Positions 53,704 to 63,008 of a DNA stretch of 64,000 nucleotides are shown piece after piece. This stretch comes from Bermanella sp047621325 (GTDB lineage: Bacteria > Pseudomonadota > Gammaproteobacteria > Pseudomonadales > Oceanobacteraceae). The notes below the pieces were generated by a model, which saw nothing but the letters and a program-made list of their open reading frames with translations, searched no databases and had not been told where the DNA came from. Where the stretch lies: NCBI GenBank assembly GCA_047621325.1, contig JBLHLT010000004.1, positions 62,001 through 126,000 of the forward strand. The letters are read 5' to 3'. How positions within the stretch are numbered: the stretch's first letter is position 1; each line of letters starts with the position of its first letter. Position numbers and translations under genes: made by a program.

Positions 53704-54504
53704 TTAACCGGTCTTCTGCCAACACACATTTATTCCAAGTGGTGGGTTATGGTCGATCAACTCTAAATCTGCACAGAAATTTCCAATATTGTAGGGCAGT
53801 TCTTTGAAATGTTTTAACTGCAAATGACTCGCTATGGCAGACATAAATACATCCGTCAAAGAATGAGGAAACCAAAAATTTTCTTTGCCTTCATACTTTG
53901 TATGAGAAAAGTAATCTAACCCTTCGGTACCAATGAATGGCTCACGATGAAAATATGAGCTATCGATATACGAGGGGCTGCCCTCTTCATACATACACAG
54001 GATGGGATGAATTTCCTCTAAAAGTAGATGCCCTCCTGGTACTAACAGTGACGCACAAACGTCCATAAATTTGAATATATCCGGCATCCAGTTCAACACC
54101 CCAACAGTGATGATTACAACATCAAATGATTCTTGGTATTTTTCTGGTAATGCATAAATATCAGAGCAATAGAACTCAACATCTGAATGCCCGGCGGCTG
54201 CACTTAAGTCAGTTGCTTGATCAATAAAAACGTGAGACCCATCAATGCCTAAGCAGCGACCAGCGCCTTTATTTTTAACCGAAAGTAAGTCTATTCCATT
54301 ATTACAACACACTTGAACAACCGATTTACCGACTACTCCAAACTCATCAACAAGACGATTAAAGTCTGCATTTAAGTTATTAAATGCTTTATCGGTTACA
54401 TCTAGATATAAAGACTGATTAATAGCGGCGTGAATCGGTGCCGCTTCATTCCAAGATTCAATTGTTTTTTGAGTATAATCACTGATATTTTTAGGCGTTT
54501 TCAT
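53704..54504 (-). CDS. SAM-dependent methyltransferase
   Basis: 266 residues from the ATG at 54504, about 12 bases after AAGGAACG; an in-frame ATG 30 bases upstream is possible. The class I methyltransferase core shows VVQVCCNNGIDLLSVKNKGA (motif I, with CCNNG in place of the usual Gly-rich loop), LGIDGSH, FYCSDIYALP and FDVVIITVGVLNWMPD. It would methylate a small molecule; the substrate is unknown. Followed at a distance by the repeat-rich region. Confidence 0.85.
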   Translation of the reverse strand: MKTPKNISDYTQKTIESWNEAAPIHAAINQSLYLDVTDKAFNNLNADFNRLVDEFGVVGKSVVQVCCNNGIDLLSVKNKGAGRCLGIDGSHVFIDQATDLSAAAGHSDVEFYCSDIYALPEKYQESFDVVIITVGVLNWMPDIFKFMDVCASLLVPGGHLLLEEIHPILCMYEEGSPSYIDSSYFHREPFIGTEGLDYFSHTKYEGKENFWFPHSLTDVFMSAIASHLQLKHFKELPYNIGNFCADLELIDHNPPLGINVCWQKTG

Positions 54505-54609
54505 ACAAAAGCACGTTCCTTGTAAACGGTACATAAACCTATAATGAAGAATCAGAAAATATTTAGCAATTACACTACCCTTAAAATCTCATAGAAAACA
54601 CACAGCTAT

Positions 54610-54640
54610 AAAAAAAGCCCCGCTTTTTTCAAAGCGAGGC
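54610..54640 (-). terminator. Terminator of argG
   Basis: On the minus strand GCCTCGCTTT pairs with AAAGCGGGGC around a GAAA loop (one G-U pair) and is followed by seven T. It lies 29 bases after the argG stop codon. Confidence 0.93.
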
Positions 54641-54668
54641 GTTCTTAGTTCGTACTTACGTTAATAGA

Positions 54669-55886
54669 TTAAAGTAAGTTACGGCCTTTTTTCGCAGCGA
54701 TGCGTAAACGCAAGGCATTCAATTTAATGAAGCCAGCTGCGTCTTTTTGATCGTAAGCACCCGCATCGTCTTCAAACGTTGCAATGCTTTCATCGAACAA
54801 TGAATCGTCAGACTTACGACCAATAACAATCACGTTACCTTTGTACAGTTTAATACGTACCGTACCGTTAACGTGTGTTTGAGTTTCGTCGATGGCCGCT
54901 TGTAGCATTTTACGCTCAGGGCTCCACCAGTAACCGTTATATACTAACTCAGCATAACGAGGCATAAGCTCGTCTTTTAAGTGAGCCGCGTTGCGGTCAA
55001 GGGTCAAAGACTCAATCGCACGGTGCGCTTTCATCATGACAAAACCGGCTGGGGTTTCGTAACAGCCACGTGCTTTCATGCCTACGTAACGGTTTTCAAC
55101 GATGTCGGTACGACCAACACCGTTTTCGCCTGCAACTTTGTTAAGGTATTCCATAACGGTTGCTGGGCTCATTTCTTTGTCGTCGATGGCTACGATATCG
55201 CCACCTTTAAAGGTTACGTCTAAGTAAGTAGGCGTATCTGGTGCCGCTTCTGGCGACTTAGTCCATAACCACATGTCTTCTTCTGGCTCATTCCAAGGAT
55301 TTTCAATTAAGTCACCTTCGTATGAGATGTGCAGTAAGTTAGCATCCATCGAATAAGGGGATTTTTTACCCGCTTTGTTTTCAACTTGAATACCGTGGTC
55401 TGCACAGTAAGCCATTAGTTTTTCACGGCTGTTCAAGTCCCATTCACGCCAAGGGGCAATGACTTGCACACCTGGCTTAAGTGCATATGCACCTAGCTCG
55501 AAACGTACTTGGTCGTTACCTTTACCGGTTGCACCGTGAGAAATAGCGTCTGCGCCAGTCTCATTAGCAATCTCGATTAAACGCTTAGCGATTAATGGAC
55601 GAGCAATAGACGTACCCAAATAGTACTCACCTTCATAGATGGCGTTAGCACGGAACATTGGGAATACGAAGTCACGGGCGAACTCTTCGCGTAAGTCTTC
55701 AATATAGATTTCTTTAATGCCCATCGCCTCGGCTTTTTTGCGCGCAGGCTCTAACTCTTCACCCTGACCTAGGTCAGCGGTAAACGTTACGATTTCAGCT
55801 TGGTATTCTTCTTGTAACCATTTTGCGATTACAGAAGTATCCAAGCCACCGGAGTAGGCCAAAACAATCTTATTGATCTTGGACAT
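54669..55886 (-). CDS. argG: Argininosuccinate synthase
   Basis: 405 residues. The ATP-binding start VLAYSGGLDTSVIAKWL, SHGATGKGNDQVRFELG, IAPWREWDLNSREKLM and KSPYSMDANLLHISYEGDLI are all conserved. It joins citrulline and aspartate in arginine synthesis. AGGAGCACTTC precedes the ATG, and an inverted repeat 80 bases upstream may be regulatory. Monocistronic, ended by its own terminator. Confidence 0.98.
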   Translation of the reverse strand: MSKINKIVLAYSGGLDTSVIAKWLQEEYQAEIVTFTADLGQGEELEPARKKAEAMGIKEIYIEDLREEFARDFVFPMFRANAIYEGEYYLGTSIARPLIAKRLIEIANETGADAISHGATGKGNDQVRFELGAYALKPGVQVIAPWREWDLNSREKLMAYCADHGIQVENKAGKKSPYSMDANLLHISYEGDLIENPWNEPEEDMWLWTKSPEAAPDTPTYLDVTFKGGDIVAIDDKEMSPATVMEYLNKVAGENGVGRTDIVENRYVGMKARGCYETPAGFVMMKAHRAIESLTLDRNAAHLKDELMPRYAELVYNGYWWSPERKMLQAAIDETQTHVNGTVRIKLYKGNVIVIGRKSDDSLFDESIATFEDDAGAYDQKDAAGFIKLNALRLRIAAKKGRNLL

Positions 55887-55963
55887 GAAGTGCTCCTAAA
55901 GGCATAGAACATTGACCTTAGTAAGGCCAATACGGATAAAATCAGGGGGCATATTCTACCGAG

Positions 55964-55986
55964 AATACTGGCCATACGCCAGTATT
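55964..55986. promoter_or_regulatory. Inverted repeat upstream of argG
   Basis: AATACTGGC-CATAC-GCCAGTATT is a perfect nine-base inverted repeat, about 80 bases upstream of argG and 70 bases upstream of the divergent gene at 56054. It does not match the E. coli ARG box as I know it. It could be an operator or an mRNA hairpin. Confidence 0.4.
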
Positions 55987-56053
55987 GGTCTAATGTAGAT
56001 AAAAAGCTTCGGCTTATTTTGTCTATATCCACTAAACCTTTTGAGGCCTGTGT

Positions 56054-56383
56054 ATGAAATTTGCCCTCTCACTCGTATTTGGCTTGCTAATCTCCTGCAG
56101 CAGCTTCGCCGCGGAACTGGAAGGTTCGAACATCGCTGGCTTTGATTTTGGTTATTTAGATGTCGAAAAAAACTGCACAGCCAAACGGGAGGGCCCTAGT
56201 TCTCTGTCTATTGAATGCAAAGGCGGTGAATTAAAAAGCGTTTCCAGAAGCTGTGGAGGCCACATATCAAGAGGGCTAGAGAGTGCCAAACTTAGCTGCG
56301 GCGGCTCCCTATGGGTACTCAATGATCGCTGTAAAATAGAAATGCGCGGTGCCGACTATGGCGAGCTGAACTGCAAAATCTAG
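56054..56383 (+). CDS. Small exported Cys-rich protein
   Basis: 109 residues. A signal peptide (1-20, ending SSFAAE) precedes a mature domain with about seven cysteines (ENCTAKREG, IECKGG, SRSCGGH, LSCGG, DRCKIEM, LNCKI), likely disulfide bonded in the periplasm. The repeated strand-Cys pattern suggests a small beta-sandwich. Family not recognised. It is divergent from argG. Confidence 0.65.
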   Translation: MKFALSLVFGLLISCSSFAAELEGSNIAGFDFGYLDVEKNCTAKREGPSSLSIECKGGELKSVSRSCGGHISRGLESAKLSCGGSLWVLNDRCKIEMRGADYGELNCKI

Positions 56384-56766
56384 CATCAGCTTACTATCAA
56401 CCGGCCTAAAACCAAGCGAGCGCTTGCCATGCCTAGAACGACATCTGGGCATATTTGAATATTAATAATAAAAGTTTCGCCATCTCAGGGCTAACTTGAC
56501 CTCAGTGGGGCTCATACTGGTCTACCTATTAATCAATGCCCATCGCTATGAAGTTTAAAGGGGCTAATTAGAAGTAACGTTAAGACAAAAATGAAATAAA
56601 TGTGCTTAAAAAACACGCTCGCCCATTTGTTGAAAGCTGACTGCGCAACTAAAATTCAACAAAGGGCGATACAAATATTCATTACGCAGTTACAACTTAT
56701 TACGCTCTCAAAAAGCACTAACTGGTTTAATACGCCAATAAAAGTTCACATTCACTTGGCATACTT
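56384..56766. other. 383-base intergenic region with a large hairpin
   Basis: The main feature is the inverted repeat TCGCCCATTTGTTGAA (56619-56634) and TTCAACAAAGGGCGA (56655-56669), a 15-base-pair stem with one bulge and a 20-base loop. On the minus strand it is followed a few bases later by TTTTTT, so it could end a leftward transcript, though no gene is known there. No protein-coding frame of interest was seen. Confidence 0.5.
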
Positions 56767-57087
56767 ATGAATACAAGAACACACTCTAAACACGCACCCG
56801 CTGTCACCACGGCAATGGCAGCTGTTGCATTCATTATTCATGTTATTCTTAGTGTCATTGATTTTAATTTCACGGCTTTAATCAATGAAATGCCTATTAA
56901 ACAAAGTGGCCTAAATACGTTAATTTTTTCAATCATCCAACCGCTAGCACTAGCCGCCTTTATCGCCCCTGTGTTATTAATTATTCGTCACTCTAACTTT
57001 ATTACCGAATTTAAAAATATTCTGTTCATTGCAGTCGGCTTATTTATTATTTACACCCTTGCCGACATGGCTGGTATCACTCGCTAG
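56767..57087 (+). CDS. Small integral membrane protein, unknown
   Basis: 106 residues with three hydrophobic segments (about 15-35, 50-75, 84-103). No motif is visible. It is convergent with the esterase gene and overlaps it by 11 bases. A ribosome binding site is not obvious, so expression is uncertain. Family not recognised. Confidence 0.55.
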   Translation: MNTRTHSKHAPAVTTAMAAVAFIIHVILSVIDFNFTALINEMPIKQSGLNTLIFSIIQPLALAAFIAPVLLIIRHSNFITEFKNILFIAVGLFIIYTLADMAGITR

Positions 57088-57742
57088 CCAACACCTTATC
57101 AATAAACCCCTGTATGTCTTTGACTTGTGATGGGCATACATTATGGGCCATTTGATAATCGCTCATGGTCGGCGCAAACCCCGCTTGTTTTAATTCATAA
57201 AATGCACGTTCACCTAAACTCATCGGAACCACATTATCTAATGTGCCATGACTCAACCAAATCGGTGTTTGCTTAAACTTAGCATTTTCAAGCGCGCTGG
57301 AATCAGCAATATAAGTACTCATGGGCATCACTGCGGCTAATTGATGCAAACAGTGAAACAGTACGTCATACGCAACGGCGCCACCTTGTGAAAAGCCCGC
57401 AATGATAATGCGCTCGCTGCTAATACCTGCCGCGATCAATTCATCAATTTTGCCAAGCACCTGATCACGCGACTGCGCTAAATCGTCTAAGTTCGCTATC
57501 CGTTCAACCCCATTAATGTCTAAGTCATACCATGCAGGCATTTGCGCACCACCGTTCAACGTCACACGGCGCAGCGGTGCATCGGGAAACACGTAATGCA
57601 TGGCAATACTGCTATCTAAATTAAGATGTTTGGCCATGGGTGCAAAATCAGCGCTACTGGCCCCTAAACCGTGTAGCCAAATAATTGCGGCGTTGGCAGC
57701 ACCTGCTTTGGGTTTAATTTCAACACAATCAAATGAACTCAT
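57077..57742 (-). CDS. Carboxylesterase/phospholipase (alpha/beta hydrolase)
   Basis: 221 residues from the ATG at 57742; a longer start within the permease gene is unlikely. The serine hydrolase site is GFSQGGA, with the Asp in SHGTLDNVVP and His in MAHNVCPSQ; ALWLHGLGASSADF-type opening (IIWLHGLGASSADF) is diagnostic of the phospholipase/carboxylesterase family. The permease gene ends eight bases inside the upstream region, so the two are co-transcribed. Confidence 0.92.
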   Translation of the reverse strand: MSSFDCVEIKPKAGAANAAIIWLHGLGASSADFAPMAKHLNLDSSIAMHYVFPDAPLRRVTLNGGAQMPAWYDLDINGVERIANLDDLAQSRDQVLGKIDELIAAGISSERIIIAGFSQGGAVAYDVLFHCLHQLAAVMPMSTYIADSSALENAKFKQTPIWLSHGTLDNVVPMSLGERAFYELKQAGFAPTMSDYQMAHNVCPSQVKDIQGFIDKVLASE

Positions 57743-57749
57743 AATGTAC

Positions 57750-60260
57750 CTACGAAATATCCTGTAATAACTGACGTGGCGATGCATTTAGCACATCACG
57801 ATTTGCCCAAAAACCACTGATTAAAATACTGGTTAATGCTAAGACTGGAATCCCTAGCCATAACGACCAATGGGGCAACCAACTCACATCAAAAATAAAC
57901 ATATACAACGCAAAACTAATGGCCTCAAATGAGGCAATGGCCAACAAACTGGCCACCAGTGCAAGAGTCACATACTCGCTGCGAATACGCGCCCGAATCA
58001 TTTTTTTACTCGCACCAAAGGTACGATATAAAGCCGCTTCATGCTTACGCAAACTAAGAGTGCTCAGCAAAGTGGCAAACATCAATACCATGGCGCATAT
58101 CAATACCAAAGCTAATATTGCCTCAACGGCCACGCTGGTTTGAGTAAGGATTTCACGCACTTGTTTTAAAATTTGATCAATCTCAATAATAGTCACCGCT
58201 TTAAATTGCTGATTCATATCAATCAACCAGCGGCTTTCTGTGGGCGGCAAATAAAAGCTATTAATGTAGGTATGGTGAAAATCATTTATCACACCATCGG
58301 CAAACACCACATAAAAATTAGGGCGGAAGCTTTCCCATTTCACATTACGTAGATTTTTCACTTTGGTGACGATATCGCTACCCGCAATGTTAAACGTAAT
58401 GCTATCACCGAGCTTTAAATTTAAACGACGTGCTAATTCTGATTCCATTGATATGGCGTTTTCACCCACCGATGTTTCATCAAACCATGCTCCGTCAGAG
58501 AGGGTTTCGTCTTGGGTTAATTCAGCACTCCACGTTAAATTAAGTTCACGCTTTAATGCGTTAGGGGCGTCGTCTTCAGGGTATAGCTCGTCTACATTCA
58601 CAGCATTAATATGCGTTAAGCGACCACGTACCATAGGATAGAAATCACTGGCCGCTAACCCTTTTTCATTGAGTGCTTGTGCAAAATCGACTTTTTTATC
58701 CGGCAGAATATTAATCGCAAAATGATTCGGCGTATCCGCTGGCACCTGTTGTTGCCAATCATCAAATAAATCACCACGCACCAACCAAATTAACGCAACA
58801 GAGGTGAAAATAAACGCAAACGCCGCGACCTGTGATCGCGCATAATACTGGTGACGGTCTAACTGGGTTAATCCCACACGCAAAAACGGTGGTAAAAAAC
58901 GTTGCACCCTCATTAAGCCTTTTAACAATATGCTCGATAGCACGCCGTACACTAACAATAAAATAGCCAAGCCAATCACAAACACCACCGATAACATGAT
59001 GCTGCTTGTTAGCAAATAAGCCAGTGCCAACATGATTACTACAGCCAACACAAAAAATACATTGGCTTTCACCGATTGCGGCGCGAGTTCACGACGCAAT
59101 ACACGCACAGGGCTCACTTGATTTAAATTTAAAATAGGTGCCATAGCCACTAACATTAATACAAGGGCCGCGCACACTAAGCTGATCAATACAGGTAGTA
59201 CCCGCGCGGGCATTAAGTCTTTTGGTAGAATATCGGCTACAGTTTCAAGTAATGCAAAGTGCAGTAAAAACCCAAGTAAAGCGCCAATCACCGCACCTAG
59301 AATCGCTGTAAACAATAACTTGTAAATAAAAATGTTACGAACCTGCGCACTGGATGCGCCTAAACAGCGTAACAACGCCGCCGTATTGTAATGGCGCTCA
59401 CTATAACGCTTAGCGCATAACGCAATGGCCACCGCCGCTAGCAATACACTAATTAAGCTGGCCAAAGATAAATACTGCTGCGCTTTTTGCAGCGCATTGC
59501 CTACATTGTTCTGGCTGTCTTCGACGCCAGCTAATTTGTCCGCTTTATTTAATTGGGGTTTTAGCCAACCAACAAATTGCGCTAACGCATCCTCACTACC
59601 CGTGTAATACTGTTTATACCAAATACGGCTGCCTTCATTAACGACGCCGGTTTGCGGCACATCTGCGTAGTTCATTAGCAAACGACCAAATGGGCTAAAC
59701 AAACTGCCAGAGCGATCGGCGTCTTGCTGTAAGATTTTATCGACCACAAATTCTGCGTTACCAATCTCGACTTTATCGCCAAGCTTAGCGTTTAACTTTT
59801 GTAAAATTCGCTCTTCTGCCCAAACCTTACCCAACGCAGGCGCTTGTTTGACCAACTCAGATTGCGTGCTTTCTTCTGCATAAAAACCATCGGCCACTTG
59901 GTTGAACCCTTTGAGCGGGTAATTATCCTCAACCGACCGCACTCGTATTAACTGTAATTGTTCATTGGCATAAGCCATGGTCGAAAAACCCAGCGCGGTA
60001 GACGTGTTTAAACCGAGTGATTGGGCATACTGAATATACTCACTGGATAGTTCACGGGTACTAAATACCGTTAAATCACCGGCGATCAATTCGCTGGCGC
60101 GGTATTCCATGGTACGAGACAAACGATCACTAAAACTCGAGATCATCGACATACTTAATGCCGCCAGTAACGTCGCGGCGATTAATAGGCGTTTTTCACT
60201 GCTGCGCAAATCATTAATCCAATGTTTGCATGCCAGCAGAAAGACCTGATGGTGTTTCAT
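57750..60260 (-). CDS. ABC exporter permease (YbbP/FtsX type)
   Basis: 836 residues with two FtsX-type domains: about ten membrane helices with large periplasmic loops (membrane at 25-45, 255-285, 320-345, 355-380, 400-445, 470-490, 715-740 and the C-terminal 770-830). ALRRCLGASSAQVRNIFIYK and LYRTFGASKKMIRARIRSEY are the typical coupling regions. It would work with the ATPase at 60279, in the style of E. coli YbbA-YbbP, moving hydrophobic or lipoprotein-type cargo; substrate not known. Confidence 0.9.
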   Translation of the reverse strand: MKHHQVFLLACKHWINDLRSSEKRLLIAATLLAALSMSMISSFSDRLSRTMEYRASELIAGDLTVFSTRELSSEYIQYAQSLGLNTSTALGFSTMAYANEQLQLIRVRSVEDNYPLKGFNQVADGFYAEESTQSELVKQAPALGKVWAEERILQKLNAKLGDKVEIGNAEFVVDKILQQDADRSGSLFSPFGRLLMNYADVPQTGVVNEGSRIWYKQYYTGSEDALAQFVGWLKPQLNKADKLAGVEDSQNNVGNALQKAQQYLSLASLISVLLAAVAIALCAKRYSERHYNTAALLRCLGASSAQVRNIFIYKLLFTAILGAVIGALLGFLLHFALLETVADILPKDLMPARVLPVLISLVCAALVLMLVAMAPILNLNQVSPVRVLRRELAPQSVKANVFFVLAVVIMLALAYLLTSSIMLSVVFVIGLAILLLVYGVLSSILLKGLMRVQRFLPPFLRVGLTQLDRHQYYARSQVAAFAFIFTSVALIWLVRGDLFDDWQQQVPADTPNHFAINILPDKKVDFAQALNEKGLAASDFYPMVRGRLTHINAVNVDELYPEDDAPNALKRELNLTWSAELTQDETLSDGAWFDETSVGENAISMESELARRLNLKLGDSITFNIAGSDIVTKVKNLRNVKWESFRPNFYVVFADGVINDFHHTYINSFYLPPTESRWLIDMNQQFKAVTIIEIDQILKQVREILTQTSVAVEAILALVLICAMVLMFATLLSTLSLRKHEAALYRTFGASKKMIRARIRSEYVTLALVASLLAIASFEAISFALYMFIFDVSWLPHWSLWLGIPVLALTSILISGFWANRDVLNASPRQLLQDIS

Positions 60261-60278
60261 ATACTCTCCTGCTGGTAA

Positions 60279-60965
60279 TTAAAGTGCGGATGCTTCACTG
60301 GTGACAGATTCGATCAACTTGCCATCAATCAAATGCACTTGGCGCTGACAACGCTTGGCAAGGGTTTCGTCGTGAGTCACCAAAACCAGCGTAGTATTAA
60401 GCTGAGCGTTTAAATTGAACAATAAATCTTCGATTTTCTCGCCAGTGTGTTCATCTAAATTACCTGTTGGTTCATCGGCAAACAAAATATCCGGCTCGCA
60501 CGCAAACGCACGGGCAATCGCTACTCGTTGTTGCTCACCACCGCTTAATTGATTGGGTTGATGATCTAAGCGTTCAGACAAGCCCACTTTTTCTAACCAG
60601 CTTTGTGCTTTGGCTTTCGCGTTTGCATCACCGGTTAATTCCAGCGGCAGCATCACGTTATCTAACGCACTTAAATGGGGTAACAATTGAAAGTTTTGAA
60701 ACACAAAACCCACGTGCTGCTTACGCACCGCGGCGCGACCATCTTCACTCATGGCCGACAAATCTTGCCCTTGAATACGCACATGGCCACTTGTGGCTTG
60801 ATCCAACCCAGCCAACAAACTTAACAAGGTCGATTTACCCGAACCACTTTTACCCACAATGGCAATGGTTTCACCAGTCGCCACCGACAGATTCACATCG
60901 GTTAAAATATCGAGGGTCTGATCACCCAAAGTGAGAGATTTACACAGGCTTTCAACTTCAATCAT
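60279..60965 (-). CDS. ABC transporter ATPase (YbbA/LolD type)
   Basis: 228 residues from the ATG at 60965 (MIEVESLCKS); upstream in-frame starts are rejected. Walker A GKSGSGKST, signature LSGGEQQRVAIARAF, Walker B ILFADEPTGNLD and the H-loop TLVLVTHDE are intact. It pairs with the permease 18 bases downstream; the pair, together with an esterase, recalls the ybbA-ybbP-tesA locus of E. coli, although the esterase here is of another family. Confidence 0.95.
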   Translation of the reverse strand: MIEVESLCKSLTLGDQTLDILTDVNLSVATGETIAIVGKSGSGKSTLLSLLAGLDQATSGHVRIQGQDLSAMSEDGRAAVRKQHVGFVFQNFQLLPHLSALDNVMLPLELTGDANAKAKAQSWLEKVGLSERLDHQPNQLSGGEQQRVAIARAFACEPDILFADEPTGNLDEHTGEKIEDLLFNLNAQLNTTLVLVTHDETLAKRCQRQVHLIDGKLIESVTSEASAL

Positions 60966-61128
60966 GATTAACGAATCCGTAACGTATCTATATGTAATAA
61001 GGTCAATGGGGTTCATCAGATCACTTTTAACCGCTAAAATTCAAGCAAGTTTTCACTTGTTTACGTAAACTGCTTGTTCTATCACTCAAACCTCTTAATT
61101 TTCTAGAGCAAAAAACAAGGCATTGCCC

Positions 61129-61503
61129 ATGAAAGACTGCAACTCCTGTGGTAAATGCTGCATCAAATACAGTAACGGCGGCTTATCGGCCTCAAAAGCT
61201 GAAATCAACACATGGCAAGACGATGCCCCCGAGATCGCCGCCTATGTACACAATGGCGAAATCTGGCACGACCCTAAAACCAAACAACTCATTGAGCTGT
61301 GCCCATTCTTAGAAAACGCGCCAAACAGCAAAGTGTACACCTGCGCTATTTACTACAACCGCCCAGACGATTGTCGCTACTACCCCAGCACCTTCGAAGA
61401 AATGGTGGCCGACGGTTGTGAAATGGTCGAAGCCAAAGATCTAAAAGACCCAAAAAAGGCACGCCAAACGTTGGATATAATAATGAGTGACAGTCGTTAT
61501 TAA
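61129..61503 (+). CDS. YkgJ-family cysteine-cluster protein
   Basis: 124 residues from the ATG at 61129, with AAGG eight bases upstream. The N-terminal cluster CNSCGKCCIKY, then LCPFLENAPN, YTCAIYYNRPDDCRYYP and DGCEMVE give eight Cys in the YkgJ/UPF0153 pattern, probably binding a metal or Fe-S centre. Function unknown. A second cysteine-cluster protein (YcgN) occurs at 5175. Confidence 0.88.
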   Translation: MKDCNSCGKCCIKYSNGGLSASKAEINTWQDDAPEIAAYVHNGEIWHDPKTKQLIELCPFLENAPNSKVYTCAIYYNRPDDCRYYPSTFEEMVADGCEMVEAKDLKDPKKARQTLDIIMSDSRY

Positions 61504-61585
61504 TATGAATCAGATAATAAATATCGTTAAGTCTTAAACACTCCCAAATACTGCTCTCCCTATGTTCACTATTCTTTAAACTCTT

Positions 61586-62455
61586 TTAAAAGTTACGCTC
61601 ATTCTCAAACGCTTGAGATAAGTGCTGCATCACTAATTTAATTCGTTCAACATTACGTAAGTCAGGATGCGTTAACAACCATAGGTGGCTGAGATTATTT
61701 TCGTTAATTCCAAATAGCTTGATGAGTTCTGGTTTAGATTGATCATCCGGTAAAAATGCCAACCCTAAACCAGACTCCACCAAATAAGACATGGCGGTTA
61801 AATCATCACTGCGCGCAACCACCTGATCTGAAAAATGCTTATCTTGCCAAATAAACGCAGGCAAACGACTCATTGCGCCTGTCGCGCCAATGAGAGAATG
61901 GTTAATTAATTCACTTGTGCTATCAGGTAAGCCAAAATTATTTTCATATTTTTTGCTTCCAAATACACTCCAATTAAGTACCCGCACCTGCTTACCAATC
62001 AAATGCTCTGGCGGCGATAATGTCGCCCGCACTGCAATATCAGCTTGACGATTTGACATATTAAATTCTTGATTACTGACCAATAGTTCAATCCGTATAT
62101 CAGGGTACACCTTATTAAAGTCAGAAATATAACGGGGCAAATAGCGATAAGCGATATTATTAGGTGCCGTTATCTTAACCACGCCATTGAGCTTAAAATC
62201 TTTACCCACTATGTGGCGATTTATACCATCAAAAGAATTTTCAATATTTTGCGCAAGCTTTAGTAGCTCATGCCCTAAGGCTGTTAATTCATAGCGGTTG
62301 TTTATGCGTTCAAATAACCGGCCGCCTATTTGATCCTCAAAAGCATTCAAACGCCTAAAGATCGTGGAATGATTCACCTCAAGTTCATCCGCCGCCGCGG
62401 ATAATGATCCTCGACGAGCAATCGCAAGAAATACCTTCAGTGAATTCCAATCCAT
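61586..62455 (-). CDS. LysR-family transcription regulator
   Basis: 289 residues from the ATG at 62455 (GAGGGG upstream). The helix-turn-helix reads FLAIARRGSLSAAADELEVN, followed by a typical effector domain (LNGVVKITAPNNIAYRYLPR). It is divergent from the DoxX-GST pair, the usual LysR arrangement, so it probably regulates that pair. Confidence 0.93.
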   Translation of the reverse strand: MDWNSLKVFLAIARRGSLSAAADELEVNHSTIFRRLNAFEDQIGGRLFERINNRYELTALGHELLKLAQNIENSFDGINRHIVGKDFKLNGVVKITAPNNIAYRYLPRYISDFNKVYPDIRIELLVSNQEFNMSNRQADIAVRATLSPPEHLIGKQVRVLNWSVFGSKKYENNFGLPDSTSELINHSLIGATGAMSRLPAFIWQDKHFSDQVVARSDDLTAMSYLVESGLGLAFLPDDQSKPELIKLFGINENNLSHLWLLTHPDLRNVERIKLVMQHLSQAFENERNF

Positions 62456-62470
62456 ACTCAACCCCTCTCA

Positions 62471-62484
62471 TTGCAAAACTGCAA
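62471..62484. promoter_or_regulatory. Inverted repeat in the LysR/DoxX divergent region
   Basis: TTGCA-AAAC-TGCAA is a five-base inverted repeat, followed eight bases later by another TTGCA, in the 103-base gap between the LysR gene and DoxX. This is a plausible LysR binding region; no footprint can be inferred beyond that. Confidence 0.4.
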
Positions 62485-62558
62485 ACTATTATTGCATAGA
62501 TTGCCAATTTACCTGCGACTTCGCAAGATCAATAATATACGTACACCTTTAAACGCAG

Positions 62559-63008
62559 ATGAAAACAATGAATAGCTTACTAAATATCAACACAAGCCAA
62601 TTAATATTGCGAGTATCACTCGCTACTATTCTTTTGGCCCACAGCCTCTATTTAAAGCTAGTAGTGTTTACATTAGCTGGCACGGCACAGTTTTTTGGCT
62701 CTATTGGCTTGCCGGAGGTACTCGCATATATCGTCTTTTTAATAGAAGCAATCTCAGGTATTGCACTGTTAGTAGGATTCAAGACACGCTTTTTTTCATT
62801 ATTGGTTCTCCCTGTTTTACTGGGTGCGACTTGGGTACACGTTAACAACGGCTGGTTATTCAGCAATACGGGAGGAGGCTGGGAATATCCACTACTGCTC
62901 TCGTTCATGGCCATTGCACAGGCTGGCTTAGGAGACGGCCAATACTCGCTAAGTACTTACCTTTCATCAAAATATCAACACCAAAATCATAGGAGCATAA
63001 TTCAATGA
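62559..63008 (+). CDS. DoxX-family membrane protein
   Basis: 149 residues with four helices: LRVSLATILLAHSLYLKLVV, IVFLIEAISGIALLVGFKTR, and a C-terminal LLSFMAIAQAGLGDGQYSLS pattern typical of DoxX. These proteins are linked to quinone or oxidative stress. Its stop overlaps the GST start as ATGA. Expected to be under control of the divergent LysR regulator. Confidence 0.9.
   Translation: MKTMNSLLNINTSQLILRVSLATILLAHSLYLKLVVFTLAGTAQFFGSIGLPEVLAYIVFLIEAISGIALLVGFKTRFFSLLVLPVLLGATWVHVNNGWLFSNTGGGWEYPLLLSFMAIAQAGLGDGQYSLSTYLSSKYQHQNHRSIIQ

Noticed and set aside
56121..56131. GGTTCGA motif suggesting a tRNA T-arm
   Set aside because: It lies within the coding frame of the exported Cys-rich protein, without acceptor or anticodon arms around it.
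56619..56669. Possible integron attC site
   Set aside because: The hairpin lacks the conserved core-site bases expected of attC (RYYYAAC and GTTRRRY in the right places), and no integrase is near.
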